Shown here piece after piece: positions 52,083-60,749 of a DNA stretch of 64,000 nucleotides. The stretch is taken from the NCBI RefSeq assembly GCF_027627455.1, contig NZ_CP115483.1, positions 2,666,001 to 2,730,000 on the forward strand, in the 5' to 3' direction. Positions within the stretch are counted from its first letter, which is position 1. Every line of letters begins with the position of its first letter. Source of the stretch: Sphingobacterium sp. SYP-B4668. Its GTDB lineage: Bacteria > Bacteroidota > Bacteroidia > Sphingobacteriales > Sphingobacteriaceae. The position numbers and the translations under genes were made by a program. The notes under the pieces were generated by a model that made no database searches, had not been told where the DNA came from, and saw nothing but the letters and a program-made list of their open reading frames with translations.

Positions 52083-53504
52083 CTAAAAGAATTTTTCATT
52101 AAAGTTTACCAAAAATAATTCTTTTGTAGCGCGCGTCAAAGCGGTATAAAGCCATCTTAAGAATTCGGTATTGAGCATGTCGTCATGCAGGTACCCTTGG
52201 TCGATAAAGACTGCTTCCCATTGCCCTCCCTGTGCTTTATGACAGGTGATAGCATATGCAAATTTAATCTGGAGGGCATTGTAATAGGGGTCTTTTTTAA
52301 TAGCCTCCATTCGATCTTTTTTAGAAAAAATGTCCGCATAGTCCGTAGCGATGGCTTCGTATAATTGTTGCTGCTGCTCGTAAGGGAGATTGGGGGAGTC
52401 TGTATATAGACTCTCTAGCAGCACACGACAGGTGATAGGCTCTTCGTCGTCACTAAACTCTAACGTAACATCTGCAAATCTAAATCCATGCTGCTCATGC
52501 ATATATCCTACCTTTCGGACTTTGGCCATGTCACCGTTGGCGATAAAACCACTTTTATTGTCCTCATTATTTTCGGTGAGCCAATAGTAGTTGTTGCGTA
52601 CCACCATAACAAGATCCCCACCCGTAAGCTCTTCCTCTCTGAACAGGATGCGATTGCGGATATTTTGATTGTATAGATTGGCGGATTTGTTGGACCTACA
52701 AACGACAAGTGTATTCTCGATCCCAAACTTGTCGTAGGCATAATGCAAGCCTTCTATTAATTTTTCGCCTGTCATTTGGAAAGTGTCTGCAAAACCCTTT
52801 GTAACAAACTGTGGAAATGGATAGTCATTTTTGTCCTCTTCCATCTTTATTTCTCGCCTTATCTTAGTTGCATTGAACAGTATCCCCGAACTCTTCTCTT
52901 GACGTACTACATCCGTAAGTTCGAATCCAGATACATGTAGGTAGAATTCATGGCGAAGATACTCTGGGTTGAGCGCGGGACTCTGTAGAAGACCGACTGG
53001 AGGTAGCTGGGCGGTATCACCTACAAACATAATAGTGCAATTCTTTCCAGACTGTACATACTTGATAAGGTCATGTAAGAGGCTCTTGGAAAAAATATTG
53101 GCCGACTCATTGGATATCATAGAAGCCTCATCAACAATAAATAAGGTGTCTTCATGTAAATTTTCAGCCAATCCAAAATCCATCTCAAAGGCGACAGCTG
53201 TCTTCTTGCGATATATCTTTTTATGGATGGTGAATGCTTTTTTGCCAGAATAGTGGCTCATTACCTTTGCCGCACGCCCTGTAGGGGCCAAGAGTACACT
53301 CTTCTTGCGCAGCTGCGGAAGAGTCTTCACTAGGGCACTTATGATGGCAGTCTTCCCTGTACCAGCATATCCCTTTAATACAAATGTACGCTGACGATCG
53401 AAAGCAGCTATAAAGTCACTTAACAGGCCGAAAGCAATACTTTGCTGTGGCGTAGGAGACCAATGAAAGTGTTGGATAAGGAGATCTTGGATATGCACCT
53501 TCAA
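52083..53504 (-). CDS. RecD-like superfamily I DNA helicase
   Basis: An ATP-dependent 5'-3' type helicase of about 473 residues. Motifs: the Q-like TPQQSIAFGLL, Walker A GYAGTGKTAIISAL (about 45-58), LLAPTGRAAKVM (motif Ia), Walker B LFIVDEASMISN, VGDTAQLPPVG (motif III), and at the C-terminus YAITCHKAQGGQWEAVFID and YTALTRATKELFLV (motifs V/VI). It is the short RecD2-like form with no nuclease domain. There is no ATG: TTG 53504 or GTG 53498 must serve, with an in-frame TGA further upstream. The promoter's -7 box lies over the TTG, which favours GTG 53498 and perhaps a leaderless transcript. Confidence 0.88.
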   Translation of the reverse strand: MKVHIQDLLIQHFHWSPTPQQSIAFGLLSDFIAAFDRQRTFVLKGYAGTGKTAIISALVKTLPQLRKKSVLLAPTGRAAKVMSHYSGKKAFTIHKKIYRKKTAVAFEMDFGLAENLHEDTLFIVDEASMISNESANIFSKSLLHDLIKYVQSGKNCTIMFVGDTAQLPPVGLLQSPALNPEYLRHEFYLHVSGFELTDVVRQEKSSGILFNATKIRREIKMEEDKNDYPFPQFVTKGFADTFQMTGEKLIEGLHYAYDKFGIENTLVVCRSNKSANLYNQNIRNRILFREEELTGGDLVMVVRNNYYWLTENNEDNKSGFIANGDMAKVRKVGYMHEQHGFRFADVTLEFSDDEEPITCRVLLESLYTDSPNLPYEQQQQLYEAIATDYADIFSKKDRMEAIKKDPYYNALQIKFAYAITCHKAQGGQWEAVFIDQGYLHDDMLNTEFLRWLYTALTRATKELFLVNFNEKFF

Positions 53505-53532
53505 ACTTAGATAAACTTGGCTTCAAAAGCAA
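53502..53532 (-). promoter_or_regulatory. Promoter of the RecD-like helicase operon
   Basis: On the minus strand TTG (53532-53530), a 20-bp spacer and TAAGTTTG (53509-53502) match the Bacteroidota consensus. The -7 box is part of the inverted repeat 53502-53518/53577-53593. Confidence 0.7.
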
Positions 53533-53562
53533 GTTAAAGCCGAGATCTATCGGGATATTGAC

Positions 53563-53593
53563 TTGCATATAAACATAAGTTTATCTAAGTTTG
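53563..53593 (+). promoter_or_regulatory. Promoter of the DUF3822-rsmD genes
   Basis: TTG (53563-53565), a 20-bp spacer and TAAGTTTG (53586-53593) match the Bacteroidota consensus, 43 bp before the ATG at 53637. It is the mirror image of the helicase promoter. Confidence 0.7.
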
Positions 53594-53636
53594 CTAGATA
53601 AAAATCGATTACCGATTTAGACTGGTAACTTAGCGC

Positions 53637-54419
53637 ATGAACTATACTTCAGACCATTTTAATATTCAATATCTTCCCCACTATACTTTATTGGTAAAGA
53701 CTGGCTTTCATATCGATACACTGGTTGTGATAGATGAAAACAATAGCATACAGGTGATGATCGAGTATGAAAGTGAACAACCCGAACCCTCTGCTTTACA
53801 GCTGCTTAGCCTGCCTTTTAGTAAAGTAAAGGTGGTGGTGCCACATCAAGGGTTGGTATTCGTCCCCACAGAAGTATTTCAAGAAGATGCATTGGAAGAG
53901 TATTCGGAATTTTTGGTGGATGACCAGGTTGAAAACACAAAGTTTCAACAGGTGGCTATGAACGGTGTTACTGCCGTATATCAATTTGATATGTTTTTAT
54001 ACAACCGTTGGAAGACGTTGTTTCCGGAAGCCCAGTTCATTCCCGAATTTCAAGTAGTATTAGAACAAGCGCAAGCACATATACCCTTACAGGGTGATGT
54101 AGTCGGTGTGCACTTTGGTGACCAGGTTGTCGATATTTTCGTCTTTATCAATGGCCAATTTCAATTGTATAATACTTTTGAAGTTTATGGATTAGAAGAT
54201 TTGACGTATTACATGCTGCGTATATTTAGCAATTTTCATATTAAAGATAAGGTGCAGAAACTTTTGATTTCGGGCGAGATACCAGAAGATATCTATCGTA
54301 TTAGATTAACCCAGCTAGCTGAAAAGATAGAGGTGATGCAGGCAAAAGTGAAGATACATGCAGATGTACCCAGGGTAGAGGAGCAATTGGCTGGATTGAA
54401 TACATTATTTGAGTACTAG
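53637..54419 (+). CDS. DUF3822 family protein
   Basis: A 260-residue cytoplasmic protein with no signal peptide. The order of strands and helices (YTLLVKTGFHIDTLVVIDENNS, FVPTEVFQEDALEEYSEFLV, VVGVHFGDQVVDIFVFINGQ, KVQKLLISGEIPEDIYRIRL) suggests a duplicated actin-like/RNase-H-like ATPase fold, as proposed for this family; that is an inference from pattern. It ends one base before the rsmD start, an arrangement common in Sphingobacteria and Flavobacteria, so it may be linked to ribosome assembly or to the next gene's expression. Confidence 0.8.
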   Translation: MNYTSDHFNIQYLPHYTLLVKTGFHIDTLVVIDENNSIQVMIEYESEQPEPSALQLLSLPFSKVKVVVPHQGLVFVPTEVFQEDALEEYSEFLVDDQVENTKFQQVAMNGVTAVYQFDMFLYNRWKTLFPEAQFIPEFQVVLEQAQAHIPLQGDVVGVHFGDQVVDIFVFINGQFQLYNTFEVYGLEDLTYYMLRIFSNFHIKDKVQKLLISGEIPEDIYRIRLTQLAEKIEVMQAKVKIHADVPRVEEQLAGLNTLFEY

Positions 54420-54420
54420 G

Positions 54421-54975
54421 ATGCGGATAATTGGTGGCACATGGGGAGGTATACGGCTCAATCCTCCCAGTAATCTTCCAGTACGACCGACGACGGACAT
54501 TGCAAAAGAAGCCGTATTCAACATTCTTCAGCATCGAGTTGATTTTGAAGAACTGGAATGCTTAGATCTATTTGCAGGGACCGGAAACATTAGTTTGGAA
54601 CTGGCTTCACGAGGAGTGCCTACAGTGACTGCCGTAGACCTTCACTTTAAGTGTGTGCAGTATATTGCCGAAACCGCGAAAAAGCTGAAAGCAACGTCTA
54701 TTCAAGCCAAAAAGGCGGATGTATTCAAGTATATCAACTCCTGTAAACAACAGTATGATCTCATATTTGCCGATCCGCCATACGATATTCCTCAGCTACC
54801 TCAACTTCCGGAAATGATAATGAATGCAAATTTGTTAAAGGACAATGGCTTATTGATTATAGAATTTCCATCTACCCGGAAACTGGATGACTCACCCTAC
54901 TTACAGGAAATTCGGAAATATGGGTATTCGTCTTTTGGTTTTTATAGCCGTGAGGACAAACAACAATTGGTATAG
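54421..54975 (+). CDS. rsmD: 16S rRNA (guanine966-N2)-methyltransferase
   Basis: Methylates G966 of 16S rRNA in the assembled 30S subunit. The start MRIIGGTWGGIRLNPP and VRPTTDIAKEAVFNIL are the RsmD N-terminal blocks; LDLFAGTGNISLELASRG is the SAM-binding site and IFADPPYDIPQ the catalytic (D/N)PPY motif. At 184 residues it is standard. ATG 54421 is one base after the previous stop; a TTG at 54409 would overlap and is not needed. Confidence 0.95.
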   Translation: MRIIGGTWGGIRLNPPSNLPVRPTTDIAKEAVFNILQHRVDFEELECLDLFAGTGNISLELASRGVPTVTAVDLHFKCVQYIAETAKKLKATSIQAKKADVFKYINSCKQQYDLIFADPPYDIPQLPQLPEMIMNANLLKDNGLLIIEFPSTRKLDDSPYLQEIRKYGYSSFGFYSREDKQQLV

Positions 54976-55034
54976 CATCCACTGCTCTATTGGAGAGTGT
55001 ACCCCTAATGAATAACAAGTAAACACACATAGGC

Positions 55035-55538
55035 ATGAAAACCGATCGACAAATAACAATAGCAATCTTTCCGGGCTCATTCGACCCCGTCACCTTAGCG
55101 CACCGTGACATTGTGATACGGGCACTGGAATTATTTGATAAGATTGTCGTGGCTGTAGGTGTCAATAGTGAGAAGAAGGGACTACTCAGTCATCAAGAGC
55201 GGGCAGATATACTCACGAAGGTATTTGCTGATCAACCTAGGGTAGAAGTGACAACTTATAGTGGCCTTACCGTAGAATATTGTAAAAGGATTGGGGCGCA
55301 ATACATTTTGAGAGGATTGCGCAATACAAATGACTTCGAGTTCGAGAATGCGATTGCTCAAAACAACAAACAACTCCAACCCGATATCGAAACCATCTTT
55401 TTAATGAGTACGAGTGGCACAGGCCATATTTCGTCTACTATCGTGAGAGATGTCGTCTTGCATAATGGCGATATTAGTTCGATGGTACCGGCAGAAGTCA
55501 TTACATTTTTGAAAAACAAAACTCAGCAAGGAGGTTAG
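55035..55538 (+). CDS. coaD: Phosphopantetheine adenylyltransferase
   Basis: Catalyses the fourth step of coenzyme A synthesis, joining phosphopantetheine and ATP to dephospho-CoA. The nucleotidyltransferase signature IFPGSFDPVTLAHRDIV has TLAH where most CoaD have T(x)GH; the Ala for Gly is tolerated in related Bacteroidota. Other blocks: ILRGLRNTNDFEFENAIAQ and STSGTGHISSTIVRDV. 167 residues is normal. Its stop codon interlocks with the stop of the opposite helicase gene. Confidence 0.95.
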   Translation: MKTDRQITIAIFPGSFDPVTLAHRDIVIRALELFDKIVVAVGVNSEKKGLLSHQERADILTKVFADQPRVEVTTYSGLTVEYCKRIGAQYILRGLRNTNDFEFENAIAQNNKQLQPDIETIFLMSTSGTGHISSTIVRDVVLHNGDISSMVPAEVITFLKNKTQQGG

Positions 55539-56839
55539 CTCCTTGTAATCTTGACTTTCTTATTCTTCATTTTGACCTGCGAACTATGTTTCATGGCTAG
55601 TGGGGCTTTGTCTCTACTGACGGCAACAAAAGCCATTGTCTCTTTGACTTCGATAATGCCCACATCATCTTTTTCCATCCCTGGGATTTTCAGTAAGTAG
55701 CCAACGATATCAATCTTGTTGATTTTGTCTTTTTTGCCCGCATTGATGTGGAGCGTCATGTATGGTGAATTTACTGGAAATTGTATGTCTTCATCCAAGA
55801 CTTGCTCCTCCAAATCTATCGGAAGATAGTCGTACTTCTCATCCGTTGTCAATATTACAAATACATTTCCCGATGCTTTCATGCGCGCTGTACGTCCATT
55901 TCTGTGCGTAAAAACTTCTTCCTTATAAGGCAGTTGGTAATGGATTATGGAGTCCACCTCTGGGATGTCCAATCCACGAGCGGCCAAATCCGTGGTGATT
56001 AATATTTGAGAGGTGCCGTTTCTAAATTTCAAGAGCGAAAGTTCGCGATCGGGCTGTTCCATCCCTCCATGAAAGACATCATGGACAAGCTCACGATTCA
56101 TCAATAATTGCGAAATATGGTCTACCGCATCCCGATGATTGCAAAAAATAAGCATACGCTTGCTACCTATGAAACAAATAAGTTGCAACAGAGCATTTAA
56201 TTTTTCCTTTGGTTTACAAGTAATTCTTTTGATGGTCAGGTCGGGACTAGATTCGTCGTCGTTCAAATAATCGATGACGGCAGGAGTAGTGACGCCTGTA
56301 AAGGCTGGAATTTGCTCCATAGTTGTCGCGGACGTGAGGATACGCCGCTTCAACTGGGACAATTCTCGAATGATAAACGACATATCCTCTTCGAAACCAA
56401 GCTCAAGTGATTTATCAAATTCATCTAGTACCAGTGTATTTAGATGATCGACTAAAAAATTCTCCTTGCGAATATGGTGTGCCACGCGACCGGGGGTTCC
56501 AATCAATATATCTGGAGAATGTTGTAGCGCATTCTTTTCGACTCGAGTCGAATGACCTCCGTAACAACATACTGTACGTTTTCCATGGAGCACTTTTTTA
56601 GCTACAGATTCAATTTGTAGCGCAAGCTCACGTGTAGGGACAAGTATAAGGCATTGTACTCCCTTTTTACGCTCGTCAAAATGGGACAATGCAGCTAGCA
56701 GGAATGCCAAGGTCTTGCCCGAACCAGTGGGCGCATGTAAAATCATATCGGAATCCGTCCCTAAAGATTGTACAACTTCTTGCTGCATCTCATTTAGGGA
56801 AGAGATGCCCATCCTTGTCAATATTGCTTCTATCTGCAT
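55535..56839 (-). CDS. dbpA: DEAD-box RNA helicase, DbpA-like
   Basis: A 434-residue RNA helicase. Motifs: Q motif region (SSLNEMQQEVVQSL), Walker A APTGSGKTLAF, VPTRELALQ (Ia), GTPGRVAHHI (Ib), DEFD in place of DEAD (LVLDEFDKSLELGF), SAT, and HRNGRTARM (VI). The last 80 residues (DKINKIDIVGYLLKIPG, VGIIEVKETMAFVAVSRDKA) form the DbpA-type RNA-recognition domain that binds 23S rRNA hairpin 92, which points to 50S assembly. ATG 56839 is chosen; the frame from 56896 adds a leader unlike the family. DEFD is an uncommon but known motif II variant. Confidence 0.9.
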   Translation of the reverse strand: MQIEAILTRMGISSLNEMQQEVVQSLGTDSDMILHAPTGSGKTLAFLLAALSHFDERKKGVQCLILVPTRELALQIESVAKKVLHGKRTVCCYGGHSTRVEKNALQHSPDILIGTPGRVAHHIRKENFLVDHLNTLVLDEFDKSLELGFEEDMSFIIRELSQLKRRILTSATTMEQIPAFTGVTTPAVIDYLNDDESSPDLTIKRITCKPKEKLNALLQLICFIGSKRMLIFCNHRDAVDHISQLLMNRELVHDVFHGGMEQPDRELSLLKFRNGTSQILITTDLAARGLDIPEVDSIIHYQLPYKEEVFTHRNGRTARMKASGNVFVILTTDEKYDYLPIDLEEQVLDEDIQFPVNSPYMTLHINAGKKDKINKIDIVGYLLKIPGMEKDDVGIIEVKETMAFVAVSRDKAPLAMKHSSQVKMKNKKVKITRS

Positions 56840-57007
56840 GTAACAAAAATAGCGATAAAAAGCCGATTTCTGGTCGATTGAGCAAGATATTGTCAAGAAT
56901 ATGTCTGAAATCTGTTAAAACTATGTTAAAGGGAGTGGATTATTTGGAAGGTTATGCTAAATCGAATTATCTTTGAGCTTCATAATTTAGGTTAATAATT
57001 GGTTAGT

Positions 57008-57040
57008 ATAGGTCTTCAATCTCCCCGGTTGAAGACCTAT
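57008..57040. terminator. Hairpin upstream of the helicase gene region
   Basis: A perfect 12-bp stem, ATAGGTCTTCAA and TTGAAGACCTAT, encloses TCTCCCCGG and is followed by CTTTATTT. It is 128 bp beyond the minus-strand lipoprotein gene's stop and could end that transcript. The rest of 56840-57168 holds no gene that I can support. Confidence 0.7.
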
Positions 57041-57168
57041 CTTTATTTAAATACCTTGTAGTTTACTTTATGCAAAGCTATAAACCGATTGCTCATTAAA
57101 TGCATTTTCTCTGCGATCTATCTCGAAAGTTGATTGTCGAGGGTGTACCCCACGCCATATGGCAGTAT

Positions 57169-57621
57169 TTATTTTGTAAGCTGGATGCTGATGCGATAAT
57201 CCCCCTCAAATGCGTCCCCCTGCATTTGGCTTTCACCAACAACAATCCGATATCGACCCCGCTGTTGAAGCGGGTATACCATTTGACGGCCAAAGGGACC
57301 ATCTGTTTGATTGTCTGGCATAATAATGTTGTTGATACGAATATTTCCAATTGAATCATGCACTGGAGACACCTGGATGGACACTTTTGAGTACGCATCG
57401 TTGATAAACGAAAAGGTGTCTTTCACCCGCGCCTTTTGGAACAGGGTCATCTGCCATTTGTCTATGCCCTGAGGCATTTCTTTGATAGTATAATGGCGAG
57501 ATTGTCGATTTGTAGATACGCTATCCTGTACATCATTCGTGCTATTTTGACGAGTGGGATTATGGCAACTGTTTGCAAGGGTAGACATGAATATACAGCA
57601 TATTAGCAGACGAATATACAT
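57169..57621 (-). CDS. Lipoprotein of unknown function
   Basis: A 150-residue protein whose start (MYIRLLICCIFMSTLANSC) is a lipoprotein signal peptide with lipobox LANSC. The mature part begins with a flexible Asn/Ser/Thr-rich stretch (HNPTRQNSTNDVQDSVSTN) and then a compact beta-rich domain (HYTIKEMPQGIDKWQMTLF, FSFINDAYSKVSIQVSPVHD, GRYRIVVGESQMQGDAFEGD). ATG 57621 is the natural start for this signal; the frame from 57669 adds 16 residues. No family was recognised. Confidence 0.65.
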   Translation of the reverse strand: MYIRLLICCIFMSTLANSCHNPTRQNSTNDVQDSVSTNRQSRHYTIKEMPQGIDKWQMTLFQKARVKDTFSFINDAYSKVSIQVSPVHDSIGNIRINNIIMPDNQTDGPFGRQMVYPLQQRGRYRIVVGESQMQGDAFEGDYRISIQLTK

Positions 57622-57669
57622 AGGTGTGATTCTTTGGTAGAAGAACAACAAGAACGAAATATTGTTCAT

Positions 57670-57706
57670 AAAAAAAGCTCTTTTCTGAAAGAAAGGAGCT
57701 TTTTTT
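57670..57706. terminator. Terminator downstream of the IscA-like gene
   Basis: AAAAAAAGCTC (57670-57680) and GAGCTTTTTTT (57696-57706) pair, with further pairs TTTTC/GAAAG inside and a TGAAA loop. It has A and T runs on both ends and can work on both strands. Confidence 0.85.
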
Positions 57707-57727
57707 ATGAAGGGGCTACTCTAATGT

Positions 57728-58063
57728 CTATACAGAGAAACTCTCCCCACAAGCACATGTCCTGCTGGCATTGGGGTTGTGAAACTCAAATCCTTTTCCA
57801 GTGAGTCCATCTGAATAATCTAGCTCAGTACCTGCTAAATACAAATATGATTTGATATCCAGACAAATCCTAATCCCTCTATCTTCAAAAAATTGATCTC
57901 CCTTCTTCTCCTCGTTGTCAAAGTTCAATTTATAGGATAGCCCAGAGCATCCGCCACTTTCTACTGAAACCCTCACAAAATAGGAGCCATCATAGTTCTC
58001 GTCCTTCATGATGGTATCAATGCGTTCCTTTGCTTTATCTGTTATTGTGATCATGCTGTCCAT
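57728..58063 (-). CDS. HesB/IscA-type iron-sulfur assembly protein
   Basis: A 111-residue A-type carrier that delivers Fe-S clusters to target enzymes. The three conserved cysteines are present: VESGGCSGLSYKL (first Cys) and RTCACGESFSV (the CxC pair). The length fits the IscA/SufA/ErpA group; which of the three cannot be decided by sequence alone. It lies 85 bp after the cysteine desulfurase gene on the same strand and is probably expressed with it. Confidence 0.93.
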   Translation of the reverse strand: MDSMITITDKAKERIDTIMKDENYDGSYFVRVSVESGGCSGLSYKLNFDNEEKKGDQFFEDRGIRICLDIKSYLYLAGTELDYSDGLTGKGFEFHNPNASRTCACGESFSV

Positions 58064-58148
58064 GCGTTCTTTCCTTTATCTTTGCTCCTACAAATTACGA
58101 TATTTTTTTGAGAACAAACAATCCCATGTCTGTTAGTATTGTGTCAAA

Positions 58149-59336
58149 TTAGTCAATCAGTCCCTGCTTGTAGAGCTGCCAAACTGGAGATTGGGACCGA
58201 ACATCAGCTACAACGGCTATTATTCGGGACAGTGCTTCTCGAATATGCTCATCAGTGGTATATCGACTCAAACTAAATCTTAAACTGCAATAAGCATCGT
58301 CATCACTCAGGCCCATAGCCTTCAGTACGTGTGAGGGATCGCGATCGCCGGATACACAGGCCGAACCTGCCGATAGCGCTACCTCTCGCAATCTGCTCAT
58401 GATTTCGGTTGCCTTAGTATGCTTGAATACGATATTGCTCGTGTTGTAAAGCCGCTGTGCGTCTTGGGCATGAATAGCAGCTGATGGAATATGTTCCAAG
58501 ATTTGTCGCTCCAACCGATCCCGTAGCTCGCCCACCGATTGCTGTGTACTGTCGAGCGCTTGATGAGCAATCTCAATAGCTTTACCCATACCCACTATAG
58601 CTGGTACATTATATGTCCCTCCACGAAAATCACCTTCTTGTTTTCCTCCATGTATAAGAGCCTGAATCTGGGTAGGCTTTGTTTTACGGCGGATATATAA
58701 TGCTCCCACGCCTTTGGGACCGTGAAATTTGTGTGCGCTAAGGCATAAGATGTCAATTCCTATTTGCTCTAAATTTAGGTCCACTTTGCCAACATATTGG
58801 GTGGCATCGCAAAAGAATAATGTCTCTTTTGCATTTGTGATCTTGGCAATCTGCTGAATGGGATGAATGACACCTGTCTCATTATTGGCGGCCATCAAAG
58901 CGACTAATATGGTATCTGGACGAATCTCACGCTCCAGTGCCGATAAATCAAGCTGCCCGTTTGAGTCGGTCAGGAGATAGGTTATTTCGGCTCCTCTCTT
59001 TTCAAGATATGTGCAACAGGCAAGAACAGCTTTATGCTCTGTATATGCGGTGATAATATGCTTCCCTTTTACCTGATACAATTCGAAGATACCTTTAAGT
59101 ACAGTATTGATAGCTTCGGTAGAACCTGAATTGAAAAAAATCTCTTTTTCCTTTGCTCGAATCGCTTGCGCTACACGAAGTCGAGCTTGTTGAATAGCTG
59201 CATTGGCTTTGCGTCCCCATCTATGTTGTACACTGGAAGCATTGCCGTACTCGGTAGTCAAATAGGGCAGCATTTCATCCAGCACACGTGAATCGAGCGC
59301 TGTGGTTGCATTATTATCTAAGTAAATAAGGGACAT
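58149..59336 (-). CDS. Cysteine desulfurase
   Basis: A PLP enzyme of 395 residues that takes sulfur from cysteine for Fe-S clusters and thio-modifications. Family blocks: MSLIYLDNNATTALDSRVLDEM at the start, AANNETGVIHPI, the PLP lysine in CLSAHKFHGPKGVGALY, and the mobile loop with the catalytic Cys in ALSAGSACVSGDRDPSHVLKAMG. The loop and length fit the IscS/NifS (class I) type. ATG 59336 is used; the frame from 59381 begins in the promoter region. The IscA-like gene follows at 85 bp. Confidence 0.95.
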   Translation of the reverse strand: MSLIYLDNNATTALDSRVLDEMLPYLTTEYGNASSVQHRWGRKANAAIQQARLRVAQAIRAKEKEIFFNSGSTEAINTVLKGIFELYQVKGKHIITAYTEHKAVLACCTYLEKRGAEITYLLTDSNGQLDLSALEREIRPDTILVALMAANNETGVIHPIQQIAKITNAKETLFFCDATQYVGKVDLNLEQIGIDILCLSAHKFHGPKGVGALYIRRKTKPTQIQALIHGGKQEGDFRGGTYNVPAIVGMGKAIEIAHQALDSTQQSVGELRDRLERQILEHIPSAAIHAQDAQRLYNTSNIVFKHTKATEIMSRLREVALSAGSACVSGDRDPSHVLKAMGLSDDDAYCSLRFSLSRYTTDEHIREALSRIIAVVADVRSQSPVWQLYKQGLID

Positions 59337-59368
59337 ACATACAAATCTTTCTACCTTTGAATCAAAAT

Positions 59369-59399
59369 CAAACTTACACAAACTTCTATATATACGAAA
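59369..59399 (-). promoter_or_regulatory. Promoter of the cysteine desulfurase-IscA genes
   Basis: On the minus strand TTTC, a 19-bp spacer and TAAGTTTG match the Bacteroidota consensus with one deviation in the -33 box. The -7 box is 33 bp before the ATG. Confidence 0.6.
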
Positions 59400-59501
59400 G
59401 TTTGGTAGCCAAATTGCGTCCCGTTTGATTGTAAAGCCGTTAGGTGGACGAACAAATTTTGAAATTAATTGTTTTAAGAGGAAATATCTAAAAAGAATAA
59501 T

Positions 59502-60383
59502 ATGGAGACAGTAAACATCAGCAAATTTGAAATGTGGTTTGACAAATTGATAGACGTGGTCATCGTGAGTATCCCCAGTATCGTCGTGGGTTTGTCTATT
59601 CTATTTTTCGGGGGATACCTTATCCGGTTCTTCATTAACATGCTCAATAGGCGTTTTGAAAAAAGAAAAGTGGATGTATCGATTCGTGCTTTTGTAGCTA
59701 GTATGTTGAAATTTGTACTGTATGCTCTACTGATTTTGACGGCTGCAAGTACAATGGGAATACAGACTACTTCTTTTATCGCTGCATTATCGGCATTTGG
59801 ACTTGCTGTGGGTATGGCCTTACAGGGAAGTCTTTCAAATTTTGCTGGAGGTGTACTCATATTAATGTTTCGTCCATTTGAAGTAGGGGACTATATCTCC
59901 AGTGCGAACGGATCGGCTGGTACAGTAGAGCGGATTGATTTATTATACACAACATTGGTCACCGCTGAAGGGATAAAAGAGTTTAGCCCAAATGGCACTT
60001 TGGCTAATTCGGTAATCAAAAACTACTCGAAGATCCTCTCGCGTAGATTTGAGTATGTAGTTGGTATTTCCTACGATGCAAATATGAAGGAAGCGAAAGA
60101 TATTATCCTTCAAGTCTTAAAAGATGACAAACGGGTGCTAGAGACACCCGCACCCGAGATATTCGTAAGTCAATTGGCAGATAGTTCGGTCAATCTGACT
60201 ATTCGTGGATGGGCTAAAAAGGAAGACTACTGGCCAACAGCTAATGCCAACCAAGAGGCCATTAAAAATGCGTTGGATGCACATGGTATCAGCATCCCGT
60301 TTCCACAGACGGAGTTGCACATCATTAATGACGCCTTTGGAAACGATAAACTTATTTCCAAGGCTAATCCAAAGAGCGAGTAG
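59502..60383 (+). CDS. MscS-family mechanosensitive channel
   Basis: A 293-residue small-conductance channel that opens under membrane tension during osmotic downshock. Three transmembrane helices are visible (IVVGLSILFFGGYLIRFFIN, MLKFVLYALLILTAASTMG, FIAALSAFGLAVGMALQGSL). The pore-lining TM3 runs into LSNFAGGVLILMFRPFEVGDYI, and the beta domain (SSANGSAGTVERIDLLYTTL) and C-terminal alpha/beta region follow. Length and motifs match E. coli MscS. It is transcribed alone. Confidence 0.94.
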   Translation: METVNISKFEMWFDKLIDVVIVSIPSIVVGLSILFFGGYLIRFFINMLNRRFEKRKVDVSIRAFVASMLKFVLYALLILTAASTMGIQTTSFIAALSAFGLAVGMALQGSLSNFAGGVLILMFRPFEVGDYISSANGSAGTVERIDLLYTTLVTAEGIKEFSPNGTLANSVIKNYSKILSRRFEYVVGISYDANMKEAKDIILQVLKDDKRVLETPAPEIFVSQLADSSVNLTIRGWAKKEDYWPTANANQEAIKNALDAHGISIPFPQTELHIINDAFGNDKLISKANPKSE

Positions 60384-60749
60384 TGATATAATAACGATAC
60401 GCAAGTATAGCCTGTTGCCATTTTGTAAGTTTTGACGGATCTTTGTCACTTAACTTTGGCAATATGGATTTATTCAGCTTTGCTAGAAATCGATAGAAGG
60501 ATTTATTCATATACAAGTAATTGTTTAATGAGCTGATGGTGCTCTGTTTATCCTTTATTAGTTATCTGTAATATGGTCCATTGATGGTTACCGTATTTTG
60601 TAAAGTATGGATATTCATGTAATCAAATTTAATGTTTTTGGACTTGTTGCACCTAATTTATTGCTTGGTCATAGCACAAGGCCTTTTCTATTTAATGAAA
60701 AAACGAAACTTTTGTTTGCCCGGATTGTTGATTAACGTAAATATACCAT
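60384..60749. other. 366-bp intergenic region without a recognised gene
   Basis: AT-rich. A TAACTTTG box near 60453 fits TAnnTTTG but has no good -33 partner and lies nearly 300 bp before the next ATG. No terminator hairpin, tRNA or repeat was seen. Confidence 0.5.

Noticed and set aside
57096-57398. Overlapping frames at 57096-57398 (-) and 57100-57354 (+)
   Set aside because: They are in other frames across the 3' end of the lipoprotein gene, whose frame alone has a signal peptide and lipobox.
57169-57621. GldH-like gliding lipoprotein
   Set aside because: Size and lipobox would fit, but none of the sequence blocks I associate with GldH can be seen; left as unknown lipoprotein.
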